Positions 19,153 to 27,300 of a stretch of DNA of 64,000 nt are shown in pieces. Position 1 is the stretch's first letter. Every line of letters starts with the position of its first letter. The notes under the pieces were generated by a model. The model saw only the letters and a list, made by a program, of their open reading frames with translations, was not told the DNA's origin and searched no databases. Source of the DNA: Alteromonas antoniana (GTDB lineage Bacteria > Pseudomonadota > Gammaproteobacteria > Enterobacterales > Alteromonadaceae); assembly GCF_019249295.1 (NCBI RefSeq), contig NZ_JAESDH010000013.1, positions 62,001 through 126,000 of the forward strand, given 5' to 3'. A program made the position numbers and the translations under genes.

Positions 19153-19622
19153 TTGAAGTTGGAAGTACCTTGCCAGAAGTTGATTTTAGCCAGTTGAAAA
19201 ACGGCGAAATGACGAACCCTAAAACCAATGAGTTGTTTGGCGGTAAGCGGGTAGTAGTATTTGCTGTGCCCGGCGCGTTTACCCCCACGTGTTCTAATGC
19301 ACATTTACCCGGCTATGTCGCGCTGGCGGATAAAATCAAAGCCAAAGGCATCGACTCGATTATCTGTCTGTCGGTAAATGACGCCTTTGTCATGGATGCC
19401 TGGGGTAAAGTCCATAATGCAGAGGAAATTGAGATGGTCGGAGACGGTAACGCCCAGTTTACCAAAGCTATCGGGCTGGACATGGATACCAGCACATTTG
19501 GCGGCACACGTTCGCTGCGCTATGCCATGATTGTTAACGACTGCCGTGTAGAAAAAGTTAACGTGGAAGATCCGGGCAGATTTGAGGTTAGTGACGCAGA
19601 GACCATTCTTAATAGTCTTTAA
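19149..19622 (+). CDS. Peroxiredoxin, Prx5 type
   Basis: 157 residues. Reduces hydrogen peroxide and alkyl hydroperoxides in the cytoplasm. The peroxidatic Cys is in VPGAFTPTCSNAHLPGY (about residue 49), with the conserved Thr and Pro before it and a catalytic Arg in GGTRSLRYA near 121. The second Cys near 129 (NDCRVEK) may be structural. Coupled to rsmJ by an ATGA overlap. A 10-bp hairpin lies 80 bp downstream. Confidence 0.94.
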   Translation: MIEVGSTLPEVDFSQLKNGEMTNPKTNELFGGKRVVVFAVPGAFTPTCSNAHLPGYVALADKIKAKGIDSIICLSVNDAFVMDAWGKVHNAEEIEMVGDGNAQFTKAIGLDMDTSTFGGTRSLRYAMIVNDCRVEKVNVEDPGRFEVSDAETILNSL

Positions 19623-19702
19623 GAAATAAAAATAGATACTTACTTTTCTGCTTTAAAGAAAATCTTAATAATCAATCATAATTTTTGATGAAATCAAATT
19701 TT

Positions 19703-19729
19703 GCTGATGGTATGCTTTTTACCATCAGC
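19703..19729. terminator. 10-bp hairpin downstream of the Prx5 gene
   Basis: GCTGATGGTA at 19703-19712 and TACCATCAGC at 19720-19729 form a perfect stem with a 7-base loop that is itself T-rich. There is no clear U-tract after it (AATTCCCC), so its terminator role is only likely from position. Confidence 0.45.
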
Positions 19730-19845
19730 AATTCCCCTTATCGCGTGTAGCCATCCGGGCTGCGTTGTCGCGAGTTCCTTAATGTAAATCGTTGCCATTA
19801 GTGAAGTTTCGGCGCAGTACACCTTGTTGCCCAGGGAGGGTATCT

Positions 19846-20532
19846 ATGCGTGAACCACCACCGAAGTCACATCTTTTTGTAGTGACACCGGCCCGTCAGA
19901 CTGACCAGACTGAACAGAGCCGCCAAACAGACTTTTTCACAGGTTTACTTAAAACCTGTGGCTATAACTTTACTATTGTTCATCACGTCGGGCAGTTACC
20001 TGAAACGGCAGAAAACGATGTGGTGTTTTACGATTCTGCAAACGCCGCCTCTATTATGCCGGCGTATTCAGAGTACCAGGGCAGTGCACGCTGGGTGCTG
20101 TTTAACTTAATGCGTGAGGCGCTGGATGAATCGGGTGCTATTGTTGCCGGTATCGAGGGCGCATTTTATCAGGAAGATCCGCCTGAGCTGATTATGAAGG
20201 GGCTGCGGCGTATTCATACACGGGATGTCTGGTTTTGTCGCTCGTCAATAAACAGTGCCATACGACAGATGCGGGCGAAGCTGAAAAATGCATTCTGGTC
20301 AGAAAAGTCAATGTCGCCGCCACTGGTTACGACCGACACGCCGCTGACGAAACGTGAGCTGTCGATTGTGCAGCTGGTGTCCGAAGGCGCGCAGAATAAG
20401 GAAATCGCAGAGCAGCTTCATATCAGTATTAATACCGTAAAAACCCATATTTACAGTATTTTCAGAAAGACCCGTTCCAGAAATCGTATCGAGCTGCTGT
20501 TCTGGTGTCAGAACTACATGAATCACGGCTGA
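19846..20532 (+). CDS. LuxR-type transcriptional regulator, CsgD-like
   Basis: 228 residues from the ATG at 19846, which follows GGGAGGGTATCT; an 18-codon upstream extension is rejected. The C-terminal GerE/LuxR HTH is clear: LTKRELSIVQLVSEGAQNKE then IAEQLHISINTVKTHIY. The N-terminal 140 residues resemble the pseudo-receiver of CsgD (ends with GLRRIHTRDVWFCRSSINSA) and lack a clear phosphoacceptor Asp. CsgD-type proteins often control biofilm matrix genes; no such target lies nearby. It is a single gene between the Prx5 gene and the flavoprotein. Confidence 0.9.
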   Translation: MREPPPKSHLFVVTPARQTDQTEQSRQTDFFTGLLKTCGYNFTIVHHVGQLPETAENDVVFYDSANAASIMPAYSEYQGSARWVLFNLMREALDESGAIVAGIEGAFYQEDPPELIMKGLRRIHTRDVWFCRSSINSAIRQMRAKLKNAFWSEKSMSPPLVTTDTPLTKRELSIVQLVSEGAQNKEIAEQLHISINTVKTHIYSIFRKTRSRNRIELLFWCQNYMNHG

Positions 20533-20679
20533 CAGCAAACCAACACGCATCGGGGATGTACGGCCCCACCGCTTACAGGAGCGCCCACAAGTTGTCCGGG
20601 TAGTGCTATAATCCGCGCGGATAGCAATCAGGCTCGGTAAAGTGGCCAGAGCTACCGGATTCAGACAGTGGGGACAAGC

Positions 20680-21861
20680 GTGATTCAGAGAGATGTAATA
20701 GTAATTGGTGCCGGTGCCGCCGGTCTTTTTTGTGCCGCTGAGGCCGGAAAGCGGGGGCGCAGTGTCGAGGTTTTGGATCACGCAAAGAAAGTGGGGCGGA
20801 AGATCCTGATGTCAGGCGGGGGCCGTTGTAATTTCACGAACATGTATGCCAGCCCTGAGAACTTTTTGTCACAAAACCCCCATTTCTGCAAATCAGCGCT
20901 AAGCCGTTATACCCAGTGGGATTTTATTGCGCTGGTTAGCGAGTACGGCATTCCTTATCATGAGAAAACCCTCGGTCAGCTGTTTTGTGATGAGTCTGCC
21001 TCTGACATTGTCAATATGCTGATGAGCGAATGTGATAAGGCCGGGGTAACCGTCACTACCCGCTGTGAAATTCTCGGGGTGGAAAAGTTGGATGCGGGCT
21101 ATCACCTGAAAACCTCGCTCGGTGACTACCAGTGTGAGTCACTGGTGATAGCAACCGGTGGATTAAGTATGCCGAAACTGGGCGCGACGCCATTCGGTTA
21201 CCAGATTGCCAAGCAGTTCGGGTTGCCAGTATTACCCACGCGGGCAGGCTTGGTGCCTTTTACACTGCACGATGCACAAAAGCAGGTACTTAGCGAATTA
21301 AGCGGCGTGGCCATTGATGTCAGCGCCGCATGTAATGACATGGCGTTTAAGGAAGCGATGTTGTTTACCCATCGCGGGTTAAGCGGGCCATCCATGCTAC
21401 AGATTTCTTCCTACTGGCACCCGGGCGACACCTTGAGCATTAATACGTTGCCAGCCAGCGATGCCCTTGCATTTATAGAGGAGGCGAGAAAGACCTCCCC
21501 TGATGCGCAGCTGTCCACTTGTCTGGCAAAGCTTTTCCCTAAGCGCGTGGTGCAAACCCTTATCGATTTCAACGCGTGGCCGAATAAACCGGTGAAGCAG
21601 CTGACTCACAGCGAGGTGGCAGGGATTGCAGAAACGCTGGAAAACTGGGAAATCAAACCGAATGGCACGGAAGGTTATCGTACTGCGGAGGTAACGCTGG
21701 GTGGCGTGGATACCGATGCACTGTCGTCAAAAACAATGATGGCAAAGAATGTCGAAGGGCTTTATTTTATAGGTGAAGTTGTTGACGTGACCGGCTGGCT
21801 TGGCGGGTACAACTTTCAGTGGGCGTGGTCGTCAGGTTGGGCTGCCGGGCAGGTGGTCTGA
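20680..21861 (+). CDS. FAD-dependent NAD(P) oxidoreductase, HI0933/BaiN family
   Basis: About 393 residues. The dinucleotide-binding motif is VIVIGAGAAGLF near residue 10 and the family signature GRKILMSGGGRCNFTN near residue 45. The C-terminal WLGGYNFQWAWSSGWAAG closes the FAD site. A GTG at 20680 preceded by GTGGGGA is taken as the start; a GTG at 20668 would add four residues. Members reduce diverse unsaturated substrates (BaiN acts on bile-acid intermediates), but for most, including this one, the substrate is not known. Cytoplasmic. Confidence 0.88.
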   Translation: MIQRDVIVIGAGAAGLFCAAEAGKRGRSVEVLDHAKKVGRKILMSGGGRCNFTNMYASPENFLSQNPHFCKSALSRYTQWDFIALVSEYGIPYHEKTLGQLFCDESASDIVNMLMSECDKAGVTVTTRCEILGVEKLDAGYHLKTSLGDYQCESLVIATGGLSMPKLGATPFGYQIAKQFGLPVLPTRAGLVPFTLHDAQKQVLSELSGVAIDVSAACNDMAFKEAMLFTHRGLSGPSMLQISSYWHPGDTLSINTLPASDALAFIEEARKTSPDAQLSTCLAKLFPKRVVQTLIDFNAWPNKPVKQLTHSEVAGIAETLENWEIKPNGTEGYRTAEVTLGGVDTDALSSKTMMAKNVEGLYFIGEVVDVTGWLGGYNFQWAWSSGWAAGQVV

Positions 21862-21916
21862 GAATGCTTCACATCGCCTGTGTTTAAAAAGTACCTCGTT
21901 AACCGGACTATCCAGA

Positions 21917-22423
21917 ATGAAATCTTTACTGTGCGCTGTACTCCTTGCTATTAGCTTTCATGCAGTGGCAAAAAACGAACTACCGAATTTGCGTTTCCTG
22001 GCTGCCGGTCAGCAGTCACCCGCAGCTGACTTGAGCGCATTGAGCTGGCTTGCCGGACATTGGCAAGGTAATGCCTTTGGTGGCCTGGTTGAAGAAATCT
22101 GGGCGCCGGCGGTGGGCGGCAGCATGATGGGCGCGTTTAAACTGGTTGTCGATAATCAGGTCAGGTTTTACGAAATAGAAACCATTTCTGAAGAGAACGG
22201 CACGCTGGTGTTCAGGCTTAAACATTTCAACAGTGATTTGACAGGCTGGGAAGCAAAGCACGACAGCGTGGTATTCAAACTGGTAGAGGTTGCTGAAAAC
22301 CGAGTCTACTTTGACGGCCTGACTATTGAGAAGGTCAGTGACAATAACATCACAATGTATGTCGCACTGGAAAACGGCGACACGGTAACAGAAGGCGTGT
22401 TCGCGTACTCCAGGCACAGGTAA
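21917..22423 (+). CDS. Exported DUF6265-type protein
   Basis: 168 residues. The start at 21917 opens a signal peptide (KSLLCAVLLAISFHAVA). The mature part contains LSWLAGHWQGNAFGGLVEEI and PAVGGSMMGAFKLV, the pattern of the DUF6265 family, which folds as a small lipocalin/THAP4-like barrel in relatives. No catalytic residues are evident. Cell location should be periplasmic. It follows the flavoprotein by 55 bp and may be co-transcribed with it; a function cannot be given. Confidence 0.72.
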   Translation: MKSLLCAVLLAISFHAVAKNELPNLRFLAAGQQSPAADLSALSWLAGHWQGNAFGGLVEEIWAPAVGGSMMGAFKLVVDNQVRFYEIETISEENGTLVFRLKHFNSDLTGWEAKHDSVVFKLVEVAENRVYFDGLTIEKVSDNNITMYVALENGDTVTEGVFAYSRHR

Positions 22424-22515
22424 CACCGCTTCAGGTTTAAGCGTTATCGTAGTAAGGTGCTAAGGCCGCAGGGAAATGCGACTCTGCGAGAACAACTCTG
22501 ACATGGATGTAACGA

Positions 22516-23496
22516 ATGAAATCGATCTTCTTTTTGGTCGGCATGCTGCTGACTTCCTCGGCTTTTGCCCAAAACAAAATTCTAAACCCGCAAACCTGCT
22601 TTCGTGGCCCCTTCGAAAACCACCAGGTGTGGTTTGACACCTTAAAAGAGAAGAAACCTAATTTTAATAGTGAAGGTTTTTTGAAGGTATTTCCGGAATC
22701 GACATTCAACGAATTCAAAGACAAGCTGGAGTGCGTAGACTTCACCTACGAGGTAGATGGTCTCACCGTAGAAGGCTTTTATCTGAAACCAAAAGAACAT
22801 GGCGACACGCCTTTACCGCTGGTAATTTACAACAGAGGCGGTAATGCAGGCTTTGGCTATGTAGTGTTCGGGAAGAAGATGCAATTAATTGCCGACATCG
22901 CCATGCGCGGTTATGCGGTGATTGGCAGTCAGTACCGCGGCGCGTCGCGCAGGTTCATAGAGAATAATGGCTTTGACGAATTTGGTGGCGCTGATGTGAA
23001 CGATGTTGTTGCCCTTACTGAAGTCGCCAAAGCGCTCCCGGGTGTAGATGCCTCGCGTTATGCGCTGGTAGGCTGGAGTCGTGGGGTATCACAGGCATAT
23101 CAGGCTTCGCGGCAGATGGAGAATGTATCGGCAATAGTCGCGATTGCGGGCGTGGTTGATGCAGAGAAATCACTGGCATGGCGACCAAAAATGGAAAAAG
23201 TCTACCAGGCCAGAATACCGGGGTTCGACACAAACCGGTCTGAGGAACTGTACAAGCGTTCTGCTATTCATTGGCTGGACGAGTTGCCGCAGCAAGCCCC
23301 GATATTGCTCATTCACGGAAGTAACGATAAACGAGTGAATGTTACCCAGTCGCAACATATGGCCGAGGCACTCAATAGTAAAGGACATCCGAATAAGCTG
23401 GTGGTTTACGAAGGCGGAAGTCATAGCCTTAGTTCACATCGGGAAGAGATGCTGAATCAGATCATTCATTTTCTGGATAACTCGTCAGGGAAATAG
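22516..23496 (+). CDS. Secreted alpha/beta hydrolase, prolyl-oligopeptidase-like
   Basis: 326 residues with signal peptide FLVGMLLTSSAFA. The nucleophile is in VGWSRGVSQA near residue 184, the acid in HGSNDKRVNV near 272 and the His in EGGSHSLSS near 300, giving a full catalytic triad. The layout of the last 200 residues is that of the S9 peptidase/dienelactone-hydrolase group. It lacks the N-terminal beta-propeller of true prolyl oligopeptidases, so esterase or short-peptide hydrolase activity are both possible. Acts in the periplasm or outside the cell. Confidence 0.87.
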   Translation: MKSIFFLVGMLLTSSAFAQNKILNPQTCFRGPFENHQVWFDTLKEKKPNFNSEGFLKVFPESTFNEFKDKLECVDFTYEVDGLTVEGFYLKPKEHGDTPLPLVIYNRGGNAGFGYVVFGKKMQLIADIAMRGYAVIGSQYRGASRRFIENNGFDEFGGADVNDVVALTEVAKALPGVDASRYALVGWSRGVSQAYQASRQMENVSAIVAIAGVVDAEKSLAWRPKMEKVYQARIPGFDTNRSEELYKRSAIHWLDELPQQAPILLIHGSNDKRVNVTQSQHMAEALNSKGHPNKLVVYEGGSHSLSSHREEMLNQIIHFLDNSSGK

Positions 23497-23620
23497 CCGG
23501 AACTGCTACGTCAGGTCGGATATATGGCGGCCAATGATGCCTTTGTGAAGATTAAGGTCTGCGTTTTTGACTGTGACTGACTCATGTCTATCACTGCGGA
23601 ATCTTTCCGGAAAGATGTTG

Positions 23621-24658
23621 TTACAGGAAAGTGTAGTAAAGCACCAGCGTGCCGCCCTTAAGCACACTGCCGTAATTGAGGTTAAGGCCCAGACCATATT
23701 CATGTACAAAGGCGTTATCATCACTATTTCTGCGTAGCCAGCCCATTTCAAACTCATAATAGTGGCCAGAGCCCATTTGTGCGGCGATGGTATCACTCAA
23801 CTCTATCCGGGTGGCCCGATATTTCATGTAGTCATTGCTCGCACCAAAGAGAGAAAATGGCGTGATCATTTTCAATCCGGCACTGGCATACCATTCATTT
23901 ATCGTCACCTCGTGCGCACAGTTTTGCGTAGAGAGCGCCTCACCATGCAGGTAGTGAAAATCGCTGTATAACGTGTATTCGGTTTTCTCTTTTTGCCATT
24001 GATAGTTGAGCCTCATCACGGGCTCAAGCATCAACATGCTGATATCGTAGTTTACTATCAGCCCATCAAGAGCATCCTGAACCGGCGCGGCGACGCCTGT
24101 GTTGTAGTCGAGGGTACTGCGATAGCGCATCCATGAGAGAGACATATCGGCCTCGAAAGACCAGTGGTTATCAATCTGATAGCGCGTGCCTCCCCCTGCT
24201 GATAACGAGAGGATCTGCTCGCTGAGTTCATCGCCTCTGGTGACCTCAGAAGAGCCCAGAAATAACTCCTGTTCAAAATCAATGTACGATGCCCTGATGC
24301 CGGCATGCCAGGTAATACGTCTGTTATCACCAGCAAATTCTCGACTCCATGGGAAATTAAATTGCTTTATTGAGTTTCTTAGTGCTGTGGCATCGTCGGT
24401 ACCTAACTCGTTATTATTCAGGTCCACCAGGTTGTTTGGGTTGAAGTCAAACAAGCCGAGCTTTACCACTGAACTGTCACTTAGCAAAGCCGCTGTTGAA
24501 AAGCTGCTTTTTACTGCCTCGGAGGCCATATCTTCCAGCTCATTTGCTGCTGAAGAAGCCGCCCAAACAGACAGGCTGGCCATGCTAAAGGCACTAAGGT
24601 ATGTGGGTAGTAACATAAGCATTCCGGAATCTGATAAGTGAGCCCTGTGCCGAAGCAT
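23621..24658 (-). CDS. Outer-membrane beta-barrel, solitary autotransporter-domain type
   Basis: Up to 345 residues. A hydrophobic N-terminal segment (MLLPTYLSAFSMASLSVWAA) is a signal peptide; starts at 24622 or 24616 are possible and 24616 has GGA at a suitable distance. The rest alternates in short amphipathic beta strands (for example TWHAGIRASYIDFEQEL and TEYTLYSDFHYLHGEA) and the chain ends in an aromatic-rich strand (LVLYYTFL). The pattern matches the solitary autotransporter barrel family seen in Vibrio and Alteromonas (Omp_AT). No passenger domain is present. Role unknown. It is divergent from the DnaJ-related gene. Confidence 0.7.
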   Translation of the reverse strand: MLRHRAHLSDSGMLMLLPTYLSAFSMASLSVWAASSAANELEDMASEAVKSSFSTAALLSDSSVVKLGLFDFNPNNLVDLNNNELGTDDATALRNSIKQFNFPWSREFAGDNRRITWHAGIRASYIDFEQELFLGSSEVTRGDELSEQILSLSAGGGTRYQIDNHWSFEADMSLSWMRYRSTLDYNTGVAAPVQDALDGLIVNYDISMLMLEPVMRLNYQWQKEKTEYTLYSDFHYLHGEALSTQNCAHEVTINEWYASAGLKMITPFSLFGASNDYMKYRATRIELSDTIAAQMGSGHYYEFEMGWLRRNSDDNAFVHEYGLGLNLNYGSVLKGGTLVLYYTFL

Positions 24659-24786
24659 CGTGGGTAACCCTTTTTATTACTGCAGTAGTGTGATTATTGA
24701 CCAGTTTAATAAGGGCGCCGCTGAATTTGAGGAAAGTTGCTTTATCCCGTATCGTGAGCAAAGAGAATCATAAAGCTGGCGGTACA

Positions 24787-25404
24787 GTGACAGAAGACAT
24801 ATCACCGAATCAGGCGTTGGTGACACTGCTTACACAGTGGCAGGAAATGCTGCGTGAGGGGACCAGTGAATATGAACTTATTCGTGTTTTGCAGGCACCG
24901 CCGCTGGCGTTTTTCTCTGAGCAGGCCATGCGCGATCCGCTGTTGCTCTTTCAAACCCACTTTGCGCTATACAATGCACTGTATCAGCTAAGAGATGACT
25001 GGCTGGCGAACCAGCAAGGCCTGTTGGAAATAACCGGTACACGTATTCACTTACATGATTATGAACCACAGGCGCCGGGGTTAACATCTGCTGATCCATT
25101 GCGCGAGTATTATCTGAACTGGAACAATTTCGACAAGACCGGCAAGCAGGATGTGGAAGCGATGCTGGATGCGTTTTGGACACGAATGGCAACCGGCACG
25201 TCAGCCGATAATGCAAGCCCGGAAAAAGTCTCCCGGGCGCGGGCGACATTGGACATCGGTGATGATCTTAACCTTACCCGGGAATTGATAAAACGACAGT
25301 ACCGTAAACGGTTACATGAATGTCACCCTGACAAAGGCGGGCGCGCTGAAGACACCAGGCAGATTGTCAGTGCCTACATGCTGCTGATAACGTCACTTCC
25401 TTAA
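24787..25404 (+). CDS. DnaJ-related protein with C-terminal J domain
   Basis: About 205 residues from a GTG at 24787; the frame is open from a TTG at 24697 and the start is not certain. The N-terminal 150 residues match the DNAJ-related family (FFSEQAMRDPLLLFQTHFAL, then YQLRDDWLANQQGLLEITGT). The C-terminus is a J domain with LIKRQYRKRLHECHPDKGGR, including the HPD motif needed to stimulate an Hsp70 partner. It should be a cytoplasmic co-chaperone with an unknown client. It ends 4 bp into the convergent TetR gene's stop region. Confidence 0.85.
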   Translation: MTEDISPNQALVTLLTQWQEMLREGTSEYELIRVLQAPPLAFFSEQAMRDPLLLFQTHFALYNALYQLRDDWLANQQGLLEITGTRIHLHDYEPQAPGLTSADPLREYYLNWNNFDKTGKQDVEAMLDAFWTRMATGTSADNASPEKVSRARATLDIGDDLNLTRELIKRQYRKRLHECHPDKGGRAEDTRQIVSAYMLLITSLP

Positions 25405-26015
25405 TATTTTCTGAGAGGCTGGAAGAACATTTCCATTAACAGCGGGGCTTCTTCATGAATGACAAAGCTCTCAGGATCATCCAGAAACTCAACGACAATA
25501 CCCCTGAAATAGCAGTTTAACGCTCGCGTTAACAGCTGCGGGTTGGCGTCAGCAGGAAGCTTCCCCGTTTTTTGGGCCCGTTCAAAATAAGCAGTAAATA
25601 CAGCCGATGTTTTGCGTTTTTTCTCGTTAAAGGCGTCTTTACTGGACTCCATATCACCGCTGTAATCGCACTTCAGAAGAAACAGAGTAAGCACTTTCTG
25701 CTTTTGCGGTTCATAATGTAACTCGACCAGAATTTGGGTGCAGATTTCCTGCAACTGACCGACAGGATCCGGGTGTTCAACTTCCAGCCCTTCCAAAATT
25801 TTCTGAATAAAAGGAGTATGTAGCCGTTCATGTAACGCGTCGAAAATTTCCTGCTTGTTTTTGAAGTGCCAGTAAACGGCGCCGCGTGTCACCTCTGCTG
25901 CTTTTGCGACATTTTCGAGAGAGGCTCTGGCGACGCCGCGTTCACTGAATACCTCGACAGCTGCATCCAGTATGGATTGCCGGGTTTGATCTGCTTCTTC
26001 TTTGGTTCGACGCAT
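25401..26015 (-). CDS. TetR-family repressor, AcrR-like
   Basis: 204 residues. The HTH is near the N-terminus (TRQSILDAAVEVFSERGVAR, then VAKAAEVTRGAVYWHFKNKQ), very close in pattern to AcrR. The C-terminal ligand-binding domain includes the AcrR-type segment LTRALNCYFRGIVVEFLDDP. It is divergent from an RND pump operon, with an AcrR-like palindrome in the 109-bp gap, so it is predicted to repress the pump and itself and to be released by pump substrates. Confidence 0.92.
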   Translation of the reverse strand: MRRTKEEADQTRQSILDAAVEVFSERGVARASLENVAKAAEVTRGAVYWHFKNKQEIFDALHERLHTPFIQKILEGLEVEHPDPVGQLQEICTQILVELHYEPQKQKVLTLFLLKCDYSGDMESSKDAFNEKKRKTSAVFTAYFERAQKTGKLPADANPQLLTRALNCYFRGIVVEFLDDPESFVIHEEAPLLMEMFFQPLRKY

Positions 26016-26035
26016 AAGGTATACCGAGTATTAAA

Positions 26036-26065
26036 TTGACAAACATACATACATGAATGTATTTT
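26036..26065 (+). promoter_or_regulatory. Likely pump promoter overlapping the operator
   Basis: TTGACA at 26036-26041 and TATTTT at 26060-26065 are separated by 18 bp, a plausible sigma-70 promoter for the RND operon. The predicted repressor palindrome lies between and over these elements, which would let the TetR protein block RNA polymerase. Confidence 0.5.
26045..26062. promoter_or_regulatory. AcrR-like operator palindrome
   Basis: ATACATACATGAATGTAT, an 18-bp inverted repeat with one mismatched symmetric pair. It resembles the E. coli AcrR site, which contains TACATACATT and AATGTATGTA arms. It lies 29 bp upstream of the TetR start and 62 bp upstream of the adaptor start. Confidence 0.75.
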
Positions 26066-26124
26066 AAATTAAACTGAAATGACGTCCTTGTCCAGCTTAA
26101 GCTTAACGATTGGAATTTTACATT

Positions 26125-27282
26125 ATGAGTCAACGCGTTTTACTGCTTTGTGCAGTGATTTCTTTGGGGTTTCTGACAGCCTGCTCTGAGCAGAGTGAGC
26201 AAGCGCAAGCCGGTCAGTCGCAGGCTCAGCCGGCGCCACGCGTCTCCGTGACGACCGTTTCCAGACAACCGGTGACATTCGAGGTTGTGTTACCTGGCCG
26301 TGTAACGCCATTCAGACAATCACAGGTTCGTCCGCAGGTGGATGGTGTGATTACCGAGCGCTTGTTTCAGGAAGGCGCGCAGGTAGAGAAAGGGCAGCAG
26401 TTGTATCAGATTGACGATGCCCGTTACAGTGCCCAGCTCAACAGCGCTGTTGCTGATCTGAGAAGTGCCGAAGCCAACCTGAAAACACTGGAAGCCAAAG
26501 CCCGCCGTTATGAAGATCTGGTTAGCCGCAACGCCATCAGTCGACAGGAATTTGATGATGTTATTGCGCAAAAAGACCAGGCGGTTGCGTCGATTAACGT
26601 GGCAAAAGCGGCTGTCGATCTGGCTCAGGTCAATCTGGATTACACCAAGGTGTATGCGCCTATCAGTGGACAAATCAGTCGCTCGTATGTGTCTGAGGGC
26701 GCGTTGGTTACCACAAATCAAAGTCAGCAGTTAGCTACGATCACGCAATTAAATCCTATCTATGTTGATATGCAGGAGTCCGGCCAGGCCATTGTCACGA
26801 TTCGCCGCGAAATGCAGCGCCAGCAAGAACTGCCGGTGTCACTGTCACTTGATGAGGCGGCCGTAGACAAATACGAACACAAGGGCGTGGTGAAGTTTTC
26901 AGAAGTTACCGTTGAGCAGACGACAGGCTCGGTCACTCTGCGTGCAGAAGTACCTAACCCTGATGGGCTGCTGATGCCCGGCATGTTCGTGAAGGCTCAC
27001 GTTATCACAGATGAAAAAGACGCATTGCTCGTGCCTCAGCGTGCGGCAACACGTCAGCCTGATGGCACGCTGACCGTGTTCGTCGTGAATGCCCGCGACG
27101 AAGTAGAACCTCGCCAGCTAAAGACGACTGACAGCTACCAGGATATGTATGTGGTCGCTGCAGGTTTGAGTGAAGGGGATCGCGTCATCGTTACTGGCTA
27201 CCAGAAAGTCCAGCCCGGCATGAAGGTGAATGCATCCGAGTGGAAATCCGGCGGCGCAAATGCCTCACGCACACAGCAATAA
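26125..27282 (+). CDS. acrA: RND efflux periplasmic adaptor, AcrA type
   Basis: 385 residues from the ATG at 26125. Lipoprotein signal with lipobox LTAC (Cys 20). The order is barrel-sandwich/lipoyl region (VRPQVDGVITERLFQEGAQV), alpha-hairpin coiled coil (about residues 100-165, with RYEDLVSRNAISRQEF), second lipoyl half (YTKVYAPISGQI) and a beta-barrel plus membrane-proximal domain. It links the inner-membrane pump to a TolC-like channel not found in this window. 18 bp separate it from the pump gene. Named by family similarity; the exact orthologue among RND adaptors cannot be fixed. Confidence 0.93.
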   Translation: MSQRVLLLCAVISLGFLTACSEQSEQAQAGQSQAQPAPRVSVTTVSRQPVTFEVVLPGRVTPFRQSQVRPQVDGVITERLFQEGAQVEKGQQLYQIDDARYSAQLNSAVADLRSAEANLKTLEAKARRYEDLVSRNAISRQEFDDVIAQKDQAVASINVAKAAVDLAQVNLDYTKVYAPISGQISRSYVSEGALVTTNQSQQLATITQLNPIYVDMQESGQAIVTIRREMQRQQELPVSLSLDEAAVDKYEHKGVVKFSEVTVEQTTGSVTLRAEVPNPDGLLMPGMFVKAHVITDEKDALLVPQRAATRQPDGTLTVFVVNARDEVEPRQLKTTDSYQDMYVVAAGLSEGDRVIVTGYQKVQPGMKVNASEWKSGGANASRTQQ

Positions 27283-27300
27283 GCGAGAAGAGTAGATCCT

